Assembly: GCA_002354655.1 (NCBI GenBank)
Contig: DELY01000044.1
Coordinates: forward strand, 9,395-73,394
Direction: 5' to 3'
Length of the DNA stretch: 64,000 nt
From: Pseudomonas sp. UBA2684
GTDB lineage: Bacteria > Pseudomonadota > Gammaproteobacteria > Pseudomonadales > Pseudomonadaceae
Shown: in pieces, positions 63,208-64,000 of the stretch
How positions within the stretch are numbered: position 1 is the stretch's first letter
How the letters are laid out: each line of letters begins with the position of its first letter
Position numbers and translations under genes: made by a program
The notes under the pieces: model-generated
Told to the model about the DNA's origin: nothing
The model's input: only the letters and a program-made list of their open reading frames with translations
Database searches by the model: none

Positions 63208-64000
63208 TTATTGCCGCACCAGGCGCCGATTGTCCGGCTGGATCGCTTCGCTGCTGCGGTACGGGTTGATGTCCAAACCGCCGCGGCGCACATAGCGGGC
63301 ATACACCGTCAGAAACTGCGGCTTGAGCACGCGCTGCACATCGAGAAAAATCCGCTCGACGCACTGCTCGTGAAAATCCGCGTGTTGGCGAAAACTCACC
63401 AGATAGGCCAACAGGCTGGCAGGGGCCAGCGCCGCCCCGCGGTACTGCACCACCACACTGCCCCAATCGGGCTGGCCGGTGACCGGGCAATTGGATTTCA
63501 GCAAGTGGCTATGCAGGCTTTCCTCAACGATCCGCCGCGTATCGCAGCGCAGCAGTTCCGGCTGCGGCTGGGTATAGCTGCTGATGCTCACATCGGCATC
63601 GTCGATGCACGTCCCAGGCAGTGTCGCCACGCCCTCGCCCGCCACCTCGGCCAGGCTGCGCACACGCACGCCGACCGCCTTGCCGGCGGCGGCCGACAAA
63701 TCCTGCTGCAACACCGCGAGCAATTCGTCCGTCTCGGCGAACACCGTCTGGTTGAGCGAGTTGAGATACAGCTTGAACGACTTCGACTCGATGATGTTCG
63801 GTGAGTCCGCCGGGATGGCGAACTCGCCGATGGCCACCACAGGCTTGCCCGACGGCAGTAACCAGGACAATTCGAAGCAGTTCCAGAAATCCACGCCCTG
63901 GTACGGCAGGGTTTGCGCCGTCAGGCCCAATTCAGCCCATTTCGGCGCACGCGGGATGGGGAACAGCAGCGACGGCGTGTAGGTGGCGATGTATTCGCTG
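63208..64000 (-). CDS. queF: NADPH-dependent 7-cyano-7-deazaguanine reductase QueF, partial
   Basis: QueF reduces preQ0 to preQ1 for queuosine. The gene runs off the window, with the first part missing; the visible frame opens [32 protein letters not shown]. The N-terminal signature [15 protein letters not shown] and the catalytic Cys in [15 protein letters not shown] identify the two-domain type. It ends [16 protein letters not shown] before a terminator. Confidence 0.95.
   Translation of the reverse strand, partial: SEYIATYTPSLLFPIPRAPKWAELGLTAQTLPYQGVDFWNCFELSWLLPSGKPVVAIGEFAIPADSPNIIESKSFKLYLNSLNQTVFAETDELLAVLQQDLSAAAGKAVGVRVRSLAEVAGEGVATLPGTCIDDADVSISSYTQPQPELLRCDTRRIVEESLHSHLLKSNCPVTGQPDWGSVVVQYRGAALAPASLLAYLVSFRQHADFHEQCVERIFLDVQRVLKPQFLTVYARYVRRGGLDINPYRSSEAIQPDNRRLVRQ

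Overview
The window is high-GC Pseudomonas-type chromosome of the P. putida / P. aeruginosa lineage. This rests on gene content and order (pqqA-E, exaC/pedE/pedF/pedH, nosP-nahK, and the tal, STAS, RssB-like, PilZ, mlaA, queF block), on strong GC-rich codon bias and on typical Pseudomonas REP repeats. No rRNA, tRNA, CRISPR array or intact prophage is visible.

Positions 1-36,300 form one large locus for periplasmic PQQ-dependent alcohol oxidation. The minus strand carries pqqA-B-C-(insert)-D-E and an S9 peptidase (cofactor synthesis), the aldehyde dehydrogenase exaC, then pedH, a flavocytochrome-c-sulfide-dehydrogenase-like flavoprotein and a SoxYZ-like carrier. Next come a predicted lipoprotein malate:quinone oxidoreductase, a second SoxYZ-like operon (cytochrome c pedF, substrate-binding protein pedG, SoxYZ-like, EthD-like, metallo-hydrolase), pedE and a pentapeptide-repeat protein. 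A REP-associated transposase, the pedS2/pedR2 two-component system, a cupredoxin-like protein, an ABC system with its own binding protein and beta-propeller, a rhodanese-like protein, the response regulator pedR1 (erbR), the NosP/NahK-type sensor pair, a porin and a detached pqqF complete it. PedH has the extra Asp expected of lanthanide enzymes and PedE has Ser there, so the locus encodes both halves of a lanthanide/calcium switch. A dyad close to CTACTCCCTTGGTAG recurs in front of most transcription units here and is probably the operator of one of the LuxR-type response regulators.

Positions 36,500-55,900 are an accessory catabolic region that looks built for a quaternary or methylated amine. 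It holds a GlxA-type AraC regulator, an MmgE/PrpD protein, a proVWX betaine importer, two short-chain dehydrogenases, two LysR regulators, an EamA exporter, a Rieske oxygenase, a DapA-family lyase, an FAD amine oxidoreductase and a PuuC-like aldehyde dehydrogenase, then a LysR-MFS pair. The substrate is not known from sequence.

Positions 55,900-64,000 are mostly core genome: dusA (with an integrase remnant and an AT-rich replaced 5' end, an apparent island scar), tal, a STAS/PP2C signalling pair, a PilZ protein, mlaA, a thioesterase, a HAD protein that has lost its nucleophile, a DUF4404 protein and the partial queF.
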